DNA of 64,000 nucleotides from Tubiluchus corallicola (lineage: Eukaryota; Priapulida; Priapulimorpha; Priapulimorphida; Tubiluchidae): contig JAQGDQ010000443.1 in assembly GCA_030141605.1 (NCBI GenBank), forward strand, positions 64,501 to 128,500. Reading direction: 5' to 3'. Position 1 is the stretch's first letter. Each line of letters begins with the position of its first letter. A model generated the notes under the pieces. It did not search any database. It was given only the letters and a program-made list of their open reading frames with translations, and was not told the DNA's origin. The position numbers were made by a program, and so were the translations under genes. Shown here piece after piece: positions 1-11,972 of the stretch.

Positions 1-81
1 CTGCACGAAATAGATCTAAGTTGCAAGAGCAGCTAAATTAATGTTACAAAAATGAGAACTATGAAATACGAAAAAGTAAAT

Positions 82-260
82 TGCATATCGGCGCAGTGCT
101 GGCCGAGTGATCACGTTTCGAGTGAATGGCTGGCCTGGGTTCGATACTAGCCTTTCACAATTTCATTCGACATGGCGATTCTGGCCTTTACTCATTCGGG
201 CATGCATCACCGGCGAAGGTGTCTCTGCTGGTTCAGTGACGGATACTAGGCAGGCATACA
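82..260 (+). repeat. tRNA-derived SINE-like sequence
   Basis: Positions 100-110 (tggccgagtga) fit the internal pol III A box and 137-147 (gggttcgatac) fits the B box, with tRNA-like spacing. A GC-richer tail of about 110 bp follows, standing out from the AT-rich surroundings. This is the usual build of a tRNA-headed SINE. I could not fold a complete cloverleaf, so it is not called as a functional tRNA. Confidence 0.45.
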
Positions 261-1343
261 CTTATGACATCAAACTTTGGTATTTTGAATGTAACAACGA
301 ATTAGAATTTTGGTGTTCAGTGTCGTATATCTAGGCTTGCCTTTTGCAGGTCAACATTAATTTGGCTTTAATTTTTCAACGTTGATTTTGAAGTCTTGTA
401 AATGCACGTGGATGGAGTGTGAATATTTATTTAGTGTGAAAACTGTTTAAGTTAAGGTATGACTGCAGCGCATCTGGCATGTTGTTATTTTTGTGAATTG
501 ATTTCGTGTGCATTGTCTTCTATATATAAATATGTAAACAACGTGCCCTCTTGTATGTGTGTCTTTGGAGCTGTACGCTCTATTTTAATGTAATTTCAAT
601 AATTTTAGTCTTAGGTTTTAATGATTAGTCTTAATGTCTTATATATATTTTATTTAGCTTATATGTGTGTTTTTGTATGGATTTTAGTCTGAAATAAATG
701 TGTGAATTGAATTGTAGTCACGTAAATTTGTGCTTTCAGTACCATGTGCGATTGTTTTGTGGTTAAAAACCTATAACTATACTAAATAACTCTCCATCTC
801 GCTTATGCGTTGCTATTATAACTCAGTTAAGATATTGAAAGTCATTAACGATTTTTTTAGAAACAGAGTGAACTTCTGGTACGCACGCAAGAACGTAGAA
901 TGTACAATCTCCGCACGTTTCCGTACAAACAGCCGCTTGTTAAGAAATCGCAATGATTTTTACTTAGTACCCAGGAAATTGTCCAAAGTGATTGGATAAC
1001 TGAAAAGGTCAGAGCTAACATAAGCGTTGGTTAGTTTCTAAATGAAATTTTCAGTCATCTTGTAGTGACGTCAAGCTTGTCCCCACCAATCAATGACAGC
1101 TATCTCAGCGGAGTGATATTTCAACTAAACGAGTAGCTGCTAATTACAAAGTGGCCATTCTACAAAAATTGTGGTAAACTACCGGTGTCCATATCTTTAT
1201 TATTCGCAAAGTGTGAAGAAGAAACGCTCTTTTTTATCTTTTCTCACGAGGCATCCATTTGTAGCAGTATAACATTATTTCATGTATAAATAAGCCATCA
1301 TAATAGTTTTCGTCTTTGTTGCTGGATCTATTTCGTCACAATC
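261..1343. other. Non-coding stretch, no gene seen
   Basis: Only short stop-rich frames. Around 690-715 there is an AAATAAATG-type signal followed by tgaattgaattg, which resembles the 3' end of a retrotransposed element, but no body is recognisable upstream. Otherwise nothing supportable. Confidence 0.4.
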
Positions 1344-1415
1344 ATCATGACCACCACCATCGTCGTCAACATCACTATCACCATCATGACATGAAATTAT
1401 TCGCAGCATCATCGT
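1344..1415. repeat. Imperfect CAT/CAC triplet repeat
   Basis: Interrupted cat, cac, cgt and cgc triplets. An old, decayed trinucleotide microsatellite. Confidence 0.6.
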
Positions 1416-2095
1416 CATCATCTTACATATTTAATTATAGACAATATAACATATAACATGATAACATGCTTATATATAACTGATAATATAAATTTAATAC
1501 TTGATTTGTAAAAGAATGAGGCTAATATAAGAATTTATTTGTCAATAAGTTATGCATATATAGCAAAATTATTATTTTACATAGCACTTTTCCGTTTCTG
1601 AAATGGCTTTTTATTTACAATTTTTTGAGGTAAAAAATCTCACGTAGTAGTTGAATAATATTTCGTTCTTCCTCAGCCTGCAAGCTTTCGAATATCGCAA
1701 CCCTCTTTGCCGTTACATTTTGACGTAGAAACACCTCAAATTCGCTAATGGCAAAGTGTCATATTTTCTGATTAACTTGCAAATTTAGAGAAAATTTTAA
1801 ACGCGTTTCATTAACAACGGCAATTTTTTGCTGAAGCGTAAAACAGAGAAGTGGCACGTTATACACTATTAGGTTAGTAACTAATTGCCTCAAGCTGTAG
1901 TGAATGTATAGATGAAATCCTTTACTCAAAAGACTGTAAACCAAGGACTGCAACAGCACAAACAACAGTAAAACGTTATCAGCTACAATAATAATTATAA
2001 TTATTAAGGAGGCGACTATACGATTGCATGATTGAAACGACTATGGTGATCATGACAATTATAAAAGAATAAACAATATTCAGTATCAATAACAA
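1416..2095. other. Non-coding AT-rich stretch
   Basis: No coding frame, RNA or repeat that I can support. Confidence 0.4.
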
Positions 2096-2310
2096 CAAAA
2101 GCAACTGCAGTAGCAGATCACCAAATGCTGGTGGCAACAAATGCAAAGATGGTAGTAGCAGTAACAGCAATAATGGACAACAGTGACATCAAAAAGCAGC
2201 GCCAGCAGCCACATCACCAGTACCATCAGCATCACCACCACCACGCCACTGCCGCCACTGCTGCTACCGCCGCCACCATCACCGCCTAGAGTAGCAGCAG
2301 CAGGAGCAGC
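2096..2310. repeat. Decayed CAG/CAC/GCC triplet tract
   Basis: Long run of mixed cag, cac, cat, gcc and acc triplets. Open frames on both strands give only low-complexity peptides (Thr/Ser/Pro or poly-Gly/Val), as expected of a degenerate trinucleotide repeat and not of a gene. Confidence 0.65.
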
Positions 2311-2911
2311 AGGCCTATTGATCGTTGATGGATATGGCGAGACTGGAGCTTCGCTCATTTACAAGAATGTCCATCTAAGATGAGCCACGAGCCCAGGCCA
2401 AGTATCGAACCCACGGCACCCGCAGGTAACGATCATAAAAGATCGGCGGGCAGTTATGCTTTTGGTCAATAATAGATCAGATCTTCTAAAAACCGATTCC
2501 GTTCAAATGAGAAAAGCACTAAAATGTTATATTCAACACAATGTAATTTCTTGTGTTGATTTAGAAAAAGGCAAAAAACAAGTCAGGTGCGACTAAAATG
2601 TGCACAAAAATTACTTGAGCTTAGTCGTTCATTGAATTTCATCCATCTTTTTGTTATTCTGCGAACGAAATCATATTGTCCTAATTGTCACAATTACACG
2701 ATTTAATCATTGCAGAAGCGTCGTTTTCATATTGTAGTGCGATTACAGAAGCATAAATCTTAAACATTTATTGAACAAGGAGAAAAAGTACTGAGATTTG
2801 CGATAGTCCCTGCAAAATCATTTACCAAAACCATTCAGAGTTATTTATATAATTACACAGAAAGATGCGTACAAAAAAGTCTATTAATATTTCAAGACCA
2901 TGCACAAACTA
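2311..2911. other. Non-coding stretch with an isolated B-box-like motif
   Basis: On the minus strand, positions 2402-2412 read gggttcgatac, identical to the B box of the SINE-like sequence at 137-147, in a locally GC-rich patch (2384-2452). No convincing A box accompanies it. It may be a SINE fragment. The rest is featureless. Confidence 0.3.
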
Positions 2912-2977
2912 CACTGTTTAGTGTAATTAGTCTGCGTGAGACCATTTTTCAACACAGACTAATTACACTAAACAGTG
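2912..2977. repeat. Perfect 23-bp hairpin (inverted repeat)
   Basis: Arms 2912-2934 and 2955-2977 are exact reverse complements (23 of 23) around a 20-nt loop. Total span is 66 bp. The size and stem length resemble a small-RNA precursor, but perfect pairing equally fits a recent palindromic duplication. Confidence 0.85.
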
Positions 2978-3094
2978 AGGTTAATGAGTAATTAGGTAAA
3001 CAGTTTTAGTACCTCGATATTAGCAGGTCTACTTTCTGCTGTAAAGCCAAAAAATGTTCTTAGCATGCAAACAATAAGCACTTCAGCAACATAA

Positions 3095-3420
3095 TATCAC
3101 AGCAGCCATAGCTGCTGCAATAAGAGAAACAAAGTGTTAGAAGAAACAACGAAAACTATGTTACCGACAAGACTAATAGCAGTGGAAATGTGAAACAACA
3201 AGAACCATAGCAACAGCTGCATTTAGGAACAACAAGAACAACGACAAGACTAGTAGCAGTGAAAACATGACAATGAATAAGAACAACAGTAGCGGCTGCA
3301 GCAGAAGCAAAAAGGATAGCAAAAATTAACAAACTAGAACAGCAATATCCGAAAAAGAAAGGACATTGAACATTAAGAATAACATTAACAACAGGAATAG
3401 CTGTAGAACTAGCACATCAG
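3095..3420. repeat. Decayed AAC/AGC triplet region with a 77-bp duplication
   Basis: Rich in aac, agc, gaa and caa triplets. A diverged direct repeat starts at gacaagacta, at 3166 and again at 3243 (period 77 bp), and each copy runs on to a cagctgca/cggctgca motif. Stops interrupt every frame. Confidence 0.55.
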
Positions 3421-4578
3421 CTAGCCTGACAGGAGCGGTACCAGTTTTCGTGCTTAAGTTTCGAAATTAAGAAGTTTATGCAACAGCCACCCAAACTCTT
3501 GCAAATATACTTAGCATTACGCTTGCATATTTATGACACGTCTGTGTATCCATAGCAGCAAGAGAAACCAGATTTACGCGCCACTAGGGTCAAATAACTA
3601 CAGACATAATAACGTTCGCTAGACTGTAATGTTGGTTTAATAATCTGTAGAAGGAATAATTTCAGCGATTCTGTGGGATGAGTGCACAGAGCTGCACCAA
3701 GTTATCCATGTATACGCACGTTAAGATTTGTAATAACTGTTTCTACTATTACATAAAACTGCATACATATGCAGCCTGTGTCATTTGGTCCGTAACAAAG
3801 TAGTGTTGCTAATACTCAGATAATGTATCTTTTAAATTTACGTTACGCCAGAAGATGTTCATACTTCATGGAAAATAACCTGTTATATTAACGTAGCATT
3901 TTATAACTAAACATAGTTTTTTACACTTGGACCAATTTAAAAGGACAAGAAAAGGGGTATCTGAAGTAGGTTTCAGAAAAAATCGCCTAAGAATTATATT
4001 ACTTTATAGCAATTTTGTGCGCATATCGTACTCGTGTTGAAAAGATTCTTTGTTTGTTTTCATTTTAAATCTCCTACAATACAATTCCGACCGCACCATT
4101 ACATGACGTCATATACGCACAGCGTAAACCAAGGGAAGAAAAGAAATGTTAAACTACGTTCCAAAAAACGTTTCCATACAAAGTTGTATTACTGCTTGAA
4201 AGACTTATGTAACAAGATACAGTAATGTAAAATTTTACTTAGTTAGTGACATGTGCGCTACGAATGCCCTGATTATTTTTCAAACTTTACTCAGTGTTAT
4301 CTTAACTTGTTTCAGATGACTTGTCGCCGAAATTGCTGGGTCTAACGGTCATCGCGGGAGTTTAAATTTATATATTTTACACAGCGTTACTGCCGACGTA
4401 AGCCCTGTATGCAAAAGGCCTGTATGTAAGTGGTATAAAATTTCAAGACAATTTTTTTAAGCTTTACGTCAGTGAAGGACTTTCTTGTGCTTTAACTCTG
4501 ATAATGTACTAGCGTTGTTAACATTCAAACTATTCGTACACCTCGGTATTTTGCGTAGGCTCTACATATGCAAGCCTA
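3421..4578. other. Non-coding stretch, nothing recognised
   Basis: AT-rich. The small open frame at 4034-4225 is lysine/serine-rich without any family signature and is treated as chance. Confidence 0.4.
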
Positions 4579-4959
4579 ATAAGCTATTTCACAGTTCCGT
4601 TGTACGCACGCGCAATTACTGCAGGTCAAAGGTTAAGTGAAGTTCAGCAACGCGTCTTAACTAAAACCGTGACATGACGTAAAGCAAAGCCATATGCGGT
4701 ATCAGGTCAGTAGCTTCAGTTGTTTTACGAGTGATTTACTTAATTATGCATTAGTCTGAGCGTAGAGTGATTTACTGGTAGGATTTTGCTTGGAAACAAG
4801 AAAAAATGAACTAGGTAACGTTCAACCTAGCTGTTAACACTGTTAGTATTAACACAGCATGGGGTGTTGTCAAGTGTTCACAAATGCGTTGTCCGGTTCA
4901 CTTAACCTTTGACTTTTCACGATCATCATCAATCGCTGGAACTATGAAAGTCCTAATTA
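4579..4959 (+). mobile_element. MITE family A, copy 1 (~380 bp)
   Basis: One of three copies in the window (others at 47466-47856, inverted, and 55673-56045). The outer ends (taagct..ttcacagtt and aactatgaaagtcctaa) are degenerate inverted repeats. Inside them aggtcaaaggttaagtgaa near the left end is matched by ttcacttaacctttgact near the right, a subterminal inverted repeat of almost 19 bp. Shared internal landmarks with copy 3 are gcgtagagtgatttact, ggaaacaagaaaaaatg, acaaatgcgttgtc and cacgatcatcatcaatcgctgg. No open frame; a non-autonomous DNA transposon is inferred. The superfamily is unknown because no clean target duplication is visible. Confidence 0.8.
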
Positions 4960-6041
4960 TGAACTTCTAGGTTGATTTTGCTTACATGCTTTCTTCATGT
5001 CAACACTTAGCACTGCAGATTTTCCAACTTCTTAAAGTAAAAACAAGCACACATAGAAATAATTTGTTTGAAAGCTGAAAGCAGAAATGAGAGCTGTAAA
5101 AGCCGAAACGTCCGGTCATATTCTTCCCTTTTCACACACAGCTTCCATAATGCGTCTCCAATCAATAACTAGTTAATTGAAAATCTACAAAAAAATCGAC
5201 AAAACCGGATATTAGTTGAGTCACGTGATTCTTAGCAAGGCTCCGTATTTAAGGTTAATACCGAATTAATTATAAATAAAGGCCAAAGAGAATATTATAG
5301 AATGGTTTTTGTGAATTATAGCTGCTGTTTGGCAGGCACGTTAATAGTAAATAGCCTTGGATAAAAGCAGTGTAGGAATTCTTGCGAGGTGGCATAATTA
5401 TTTTGTACAGCCGTTGAATGCATGATGATAATTTTCGTGATAAAACATGGAACCTATAAACTTTGTTGTATGCATGTAGATTGAGAATTTAGGTTGCATT
5501 ATGCATCTATCGGTATGCCAAGTCTGCTGAGAGAAGTCCAAAGATAATAACTAGCGGCTAGTGAGAATTTATGGCTTTTCTCATTCTAAGTTATTCGCAC
5601 TGAAACGCTCTTATTGTCTCGGCGGCATAAGCTATAATATGCCAGTTGCTCTCAAGCTTGCATTACCGGCAAGATTATAAATGACAAAATGATGTATAAA
5701 CTAAGGTATGTCTTACCGAAGATCATTCTGTGTTGCTACATCATTTATGACTAGCTTTATTATGCAGCAACTGTACCCCAAACTGGTTGTTATTCACTAG
5801 CTTTCATTAGAATGTTGATAATTGTATTTATTTCTTCTCTTCTGCTGACTTAAAATAGCAAAAACAGGTGCAAATTACGCGATTACATGCACATTGCAAA
5901 TGCTGCTCCACTAAATATATTACAGTTATTTTTGTAAGTTGATTGGCTAGATATACCTTTTGCAAATTTTTGTGTTTTTCCTGTTTACCTCCATAAAGTG
6001 GATGACTCATGGGGTAAAATAGAATTATTTTGTTAAAACAG
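4960..6041. other. Non-coding stretch
   Basis: Nothing firm. At about 5087-5118 aatgag...gccgaaacgtcc loosely recalls a hammerhead core (compare 13521-13602) but lacks the first conserved block. Not otherwise remarkable. Confidence 0.35.
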
Positions 6042-6107
6042 ATCACAATATTTCGATATCTAATCGAATTGAAAATGATATCCGATTGGATATCGAAATA
6101 TTGTGAT
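6042..6107. repeat. Near-perfect 25-bp hairpin (inverted repeat)
   Basis: Arms 6042-6066 and 6083-6107 are reverse complements at 24 of 25 positions (one t/c difference), with a 16-nt loop. Total span is 66 bp, the same as the hairpin at 2912-2977, although the sequences are unrelated. Confidence 0.85.
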
Positions 6108-7189
6108 AGATTTAAAAAATAAATCTGCTTCACCTCTTAAGCCGTCTATTTTATTGTGATCAAAGTATAGAGGTGCTATAATGTCTACAAATTTTTTTAG
6201 TTACGTAGCTTATATTGCAATTGAAATTCCCAGGCCTGTAATTATGAACTTCATGTTGTGCTTATCAGACAGTGTGTACTATAAACATGCCACAGACAGT
6301 CAAATTGGTAAAGAAATTCTGCAATTATAACATCTATTTAAAAATTCCCTGTGAAAATCTTTGATCTTTAAAAGTTCGTAAGTGCTGAATGAGTGTGGGA
6401 AGCCATACTGACTGAAAGACAACTCAGGTGAATTGGTCACTTGGTTATAGTGAGGACTGAAAGAGTACTAGTGGATTACTGGCTCAAAGAACTGGAGAGT
6501 GGAGACGAACATAAGGAAAAACCTGCTTTTTATGAGGTCTGCATAATAGGACTACACCTTCCAACAGTAGCTAATACTAGACAATCTTTCACTTTCATTG
6601 TAACAATCGAGCGGTAACTAATGTCACGTCAGTTTTATTTAAAAATATTTTTTTCTATTTGCAGGACTGATGCGTGATTTCCCAAAGGAGCTCTATTATA
6701 AAACGTCAAAGTGACGTTTATACAAGCTAGTTACATTTACGAGTTGTTATAACGAATGACAGGAAATGTTGACTTTGACTTAATATAGCTTTGTGGTTGT
6801 CTCCTGAGATGTGAGGTAGAGGAACACATCTTTATTAAAACAAATAACCCGAGCTTAACGTTTCAGGAAAAATGTATAATGTTCTTTAACTCATATCAGT
6901 TCTGAACATAGAAATAAGCGAGTGTGGCGAATGAGGGCAACTAAGAAAACGGACGAGATAACGCATCATCTGGAGCAAAATACCAGAAAACGTAGTGAAA
7001 TAGATGCCGTGTTTTCATTTGCTTGTAGCAATTATTGAGCGTAGGCCTTACCTACTCGCTTTCGCTAAGTACAATCTCAAACATTAAATGTGACCACTAA
7101 GTCCTCATTACCACCACGATCATTATTTCGCATTATACACACATTCAATATGGCCAGTTTAGTGGCCGTTTTCGATGCTGTCATCATTA
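6108..7189. other. Non-coding stretch, nothing recognised
   Basis: No supportable gene, RNA or repeat. Confidence 0.4.
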
Positions 7190-7430
7190 ACATCATCACT
7201 CTCACTACGTGTATCCCAGCTCACACTGCAGGTGGGATAACCATTTAACATCCTCGCTCTCACAATGTATGTCCCAACTCACACAGCAGATGGGATTACA
7301 GCTGATATCCTCACTCTCACTACGTGCATACCAGCTCACACTAAAGATGGGATTACAGCTGATATCCTTACTCTCACTACATGCGTCAAGCTCACAACCC
7401 AGATTGTATGATCACTGAAATCCTCACTAT
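7190..7430. repeat. 57-bp minisatellite, about 4 units
   Basis: The motif ctcactacgtg recurs at 7201, 7259 (variant), 7316 and 7373, spacing 58, 57 and 57 bp. Each unit carries ccagctcacac and gatgggattacagctgata. A 57-bp period is 19 codons, so a plus-strand frame stays open with a 19-residue repeat, but it has no recognisable domain and no flanking exon signals. Confidence 0.75.
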
Positions 7431-8098
7431 TTTCGCCGTTCCCACTTACTACAATTTGTGCCAAATGTAGCTTGAAAACAGACACTGACTGCAACTCACT
7501 CTAACTCCAACGTCCAGTTTAATTTTTGGATGCGATCGCTGTCAATACTTTCGTTTTAACACATTACAATCTCTTCATCACCACAGCACTTAGAAGGCTA
7601 GCTAAGCTGTGTAATGTTCGAGACACACTAAAAGGCACACCTTCTGTGTGGTGAATGTCATACAGCACAGATTTGCCGTATGAAAAAAGATGATAGGGTC
7701 TTATAGTTTCTTCAAAACGCTTTCATCTCAGATTATGACGTGAGATGTCAGTATAAGATGTTCTTCAAGCGAAAGACACGTAATAATCTCAAAGCAAAGC
7801 AGAAAGAAGAAGCATCATTTTATCAAGCACTTAAAGTGAAATTACATATACGTTAAACACAAGAAACAAAAGCATGAAAATGGCTGGTCTACCAGCGATG
7901 AGTGTAGAATATTGTATAGTACACATGTTTCATAGTATTGAAAAGTGGCTATTGTGTAAGTCACTGGTGGTGCATATCTTGAAAGTGTACTAACAAAAGT
8001 CGACAACTCAAATAATAATATGGCGGGTTTCCGTAAGATAAAGTTGTTATTCAGTCATGCAGCTAACAAAAATACGAAATTGAAATATTATCACTCAT
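7431..8098. other. Non-coding stretch, nothing recognised
   Basis: No supportable feature. Confidence 0.4.
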
Positions 8099-8190
8099 AC
8101 TTTCTTTCTCTCTTTCTCTCTCTCTCTCTCTCTCCGTCCCCCCTCTCTCTCTTTCTCTTTCTCTTTCTCTTTCTCTCTCTCTCTGCCCTC
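8099..8190. repeat. CT-rich (TTTCTC/CT)n low-complexity tract
   Basis: Polypyrimidine run of tttctc and ctctct with a ccgtcccccc interruption. Open frames over it are Arg/Glu or Ser/Leu artefacts. Confidence 0.9.
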
Positions 8191-8299
8191 TTTTTACGAA
8201 ATTTATTAAAAGACTGAGAATGCTATGAAAGTCATAAAAATGCTGTATAACCAAAAGGTATATTTTTAGTTGTAAATACGGCTAAAATGACTTGCGCAC

Positions 8300-8521
<222 letters not shown>

Positions 8522-11429
8522 CTGCCCCACTCTCTTCTAATGAAATACTTTTCAAATAATAGTACTTTTCAAAAAATCTGGATAATAATGTATTAAAAGA
8601 GAGGCTTGCACTTGTTTTGTTCATGAACCAGAGAAGCAAAAATAAATATGTACCAGCGTGGAAAAAATCTGGATAATTTAGGAAAGAAAAATAGATAAAC
8701 CCGAATTATCAGTGTTTGTTATCACTGTGAACTGAAGATTTACGTCGCTTTTAAAACTCGACAAGGTTTTTAGTCGCGGAGAAAATCTGATTTCTTATAT
8801 TTGAAGAGCATTGCAATTAGGGGTGCTAAAGTCAGATCAGAGATTAAGTGACAGAACCAGCTGACCGGGAGTGTTTCTAACCTTTATAATAAATGTAATC
8901 CAGCAATGAAAGGGCAGCAATCAGCAGAGAGAACGTCTGAATTTTACTACCATAACACTTTTGCTTCCTTTGGCCAAGCAACATTTTTTTTACCATGACT
9001 TTGCTCATTTCAAAAGGTTATTCTTTATCAGGAAGTCTGTGAAAATATTACGTCTACCTTGGTTGTTTATTAGCTTGATAGTAAAATAACAGGTTAAACA
9101 TTAACTTAACGAAATGACTGTCACACGTTTGTGTATAGAATTGACATTGCTACTATATTCAAATGAACGAGAGTTTGGTTTGAAACTTAGGTAAATAGGA
9201 CTTATACTTACAGTTAACCAACAAAAATAATCTCCAATACAAAAATACCTGTATTGTTATATTTGTACATATAATAATTGTCCAAAGACTGTTTTATTTA
9301 TCAAAAAACACTACATGTCAAACTTATCTCAACGAAGTTTAATGCAGGGTAGCTGCAGTGGCCGTTTACGTGGCTAATGGCACAATTATGGCTTTTTTAC
9401 TTGTTGTTTTCAACTTGATTCTGATGGTTAAGTTTCAAATCTAAACGTCGCTAATTTGAAGAAAGTAAGTATAATCTAGCAATAATGAGTAAATTTAATA
9501 AGTTTATTACTTTATCACTATTTTTATAATAGCAAAATACATAACTAAGTGATTTATAATTTTGTGTAACATACGATAATATTACAAGGTGCAAAAGTGA
9601 TTATTGATTAGCGGTAAAAGGGTGGCGAAAGAACTATAAGTAATTAAAAATTATCAGATTTTGCATTTAAGACAATTGCTGATTGAATTATGATACAACC
9701 GTGTTAGTTTCTAATAGAATAATGTTCAATCACTGGAAAGAAAAGAAAAGACAAACGTGACTGTCTTTATATATTAAGTTAAACTTTATGTATTTAAAAT
9801 TATTATTACGATTAGGACCTAAAATAAAGAAGGAAAGAAAAAAATAAATTTTTCGCTTGTAGTTAGCGAAAGTGGGTCAACATGTATGTTGAGTCATGAA
9901 AAAAAGAGTTGAAAGCAAATATATCTTGAAATTCTTGATTACAAAAATATTAAAGATATGCAAAAGGTGTACCTTACTTTATAACCCACACTTGAGCTGT
10001 AATGCCTACTGAAGGATTTGCGCAGCATGACACACACTGCTGACACAATACAAATAATCTGTATTATGTTAATTAAAGCCTTGTAATAACCGGTTTCAGT
10101 GAGAATTGCGTGTTAGTATATAATTTACCGAGTATTTAAAAAAGTGAAATGCAACATCAACTGCAGTAGCATCAGTTAACATTATTAGTGAATTTAATTG
10201 ACACTTAATAGAAAAACTTAATAGAAACAATAGAGAGTTTATATTTAGATTAGCTTTATAACAATACCAGCCTTCATGATGTAACAATCTGAGTTTTTTG
10301 ATGACTTCCAACGTACATTAAAGATAAAATAAGTAATAAATGTCCTTCACGTTATAAAAATACTTGCTGTTTCTTTTACAGCACATTAATACGAATCGTC
10401 AAATTTTCAGGACATATCATTTTGCTAAGCAAATTTAAGCTTTCAAACAAATTATAGTTATAATTAAAATGGCTATTAATAAGCTGTGAATTAATATAGT
10501 GGAACACAGCTAGAAATTTTCTGAAGATTTTTTCAATTATTACTTCCCCCATCAAATTTGTTAAAGAATACAGAAGCTCGTCAAATTAACTCAATTTTAG
10601 CAAGTATTTTTTTGAGAAATAATAGAAATCAAATCGGATGTGTTTCAAAACTCCCACACGTTGCGCACGAACACCGTAATGTGACCATTACGAAATGTGT
10701 TCGAGCAAGGAAGGTCACGCAGGCACACTGAGTGTCAATTTACGCAAAAATTTCACTCATATAACTCGTGAAATATTAGCACTTGCGAAGCAAGAACAAG
10801 GAAAAATTTATTACACCGCTCAATAGCACATAAATTTATGCCATATTTCACGTGATGACAATATATAAGCCATTGCTAGATTAATCAATTTTTCGTTATA
10901 GTATTTTAGAATTTTTGCCCTTTTATTTTTGCCTACAATTTATTATTGAAAGCATCTCGCATGACTTTGGACTGCAGAAAACTGACCTGCGCAGCAGATT
11001 TTGTTTAGTGGTTGTGCGCGTGCAAATTTGTCGTAGTATGATACTTGGTAGCTTATGGGCACTCATAACTTCAAGAAAATTTCTGATAATTAATAAAGTT
11101 ATGGTCCTCAGGACGAAAGAAACGTAATCATAATTTTATTTTATTTGTACTTGCAAAAACAGGACGGCTAGCCGTGCTTATTTTAAAATGGCTAGTTTAC
11201 AGCGAGTTCCTGTTCTAAATACTCTGAAATAAGTAACTACGCGCGATAAAAGTATGTCAATAAATACATCGTTGATAACTTTGATAAAATATTCATTAAT
11301 TAGCCTGACTAATTACACTAGATTTTATTAATTTGTTCATATAATATACACAAGTTCTCTATATGTTCGCAATTTTTAGCAATCACTGAAAATTAAATGA
11401 GAAAGCTGTTTGTGAGAAAGGGGTTAGAA
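8522..11429. other. Long non-coding AT-rich stretch
   Basis: 2.9 kb with no gene, element or tandem repeat that I can support. A small imperfect stem (cgaacac...gtgttcg, 10668-10703) is the only structure. Very AT-rich around 9480-9860. Confidence 0.4.
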
Positions 11430-11500
11430 TCAAGTAGTCTAATTGATGGAACGCCTACTTGTAAGCTGACGGCCTAGGTTCAACTCCGAGAAACGAGTTT
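11430..11500 (+). repeat. Degenerate tRNA-like sequence
   Basis: agtctaattgatgg (11436-11449) resembles a D-arm/A box. acttgtaag gives an anticodon-loop-like ttgtaa, and aggttcaactcc (11476-11487) is B-box-like. Probably a decayed tRNA-derived SINE head. Confidence 0.4.
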
Positions 11501-11972
11501 CTTATTTATTTCTTTTGATGGCAACCGCAATCGTAGCAGAAATTATTACAGTGGCTAATTACAGTAGCCACTTATTGGTTCTGAATATTCAACAATTTCG
11601 TCCTGCAAAACGTGGCTTATAGCCAACAGACAAACATGAAGACTATTCACAGCTCAAAAGCACATCCGCCTATATCGGGCATATGGATCTATAAAGCAAT
11701 ATAAATCTTAGCATCTCAGAAACGTAAACATTAAATACATTTAGCCTGTCGCAAAAACTGGAACACTTGTGAAAATGGCCGGTTTTTCAGTAGATTTTTT
11801 CTATGTTTTTACAACACGCGTTGAGAAACATTCCCAAAATTAACATCAGAAAAATCAGAGTTCATTTGAGATGTGATAAAAGTTCGCGGTGTAGAATGTG
11901 TAAGTTAACCATTCGCGAAGCAACCAGAAAAAACCATCATGATAACCTAGTCCTTTTTTCAGAAAAATGGAA
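11501..11972. other. Non-coding stretch, nothing recognised
   Basis: Left flank of the 11.97-13.19-kb element. No coding signature. Confidence 0.35.

Noticed and set aside
5087-5118. Hammerhead-like gccgaaacgtcc motif
   Set aside because: The first conserved box is absent and stem II does not pair.
5612-5775. Apparent inverted repeat (ataatatgccagttgct / agctttattatgcagcaactg)
   Set aside because: Only short words match; no continuous arms.
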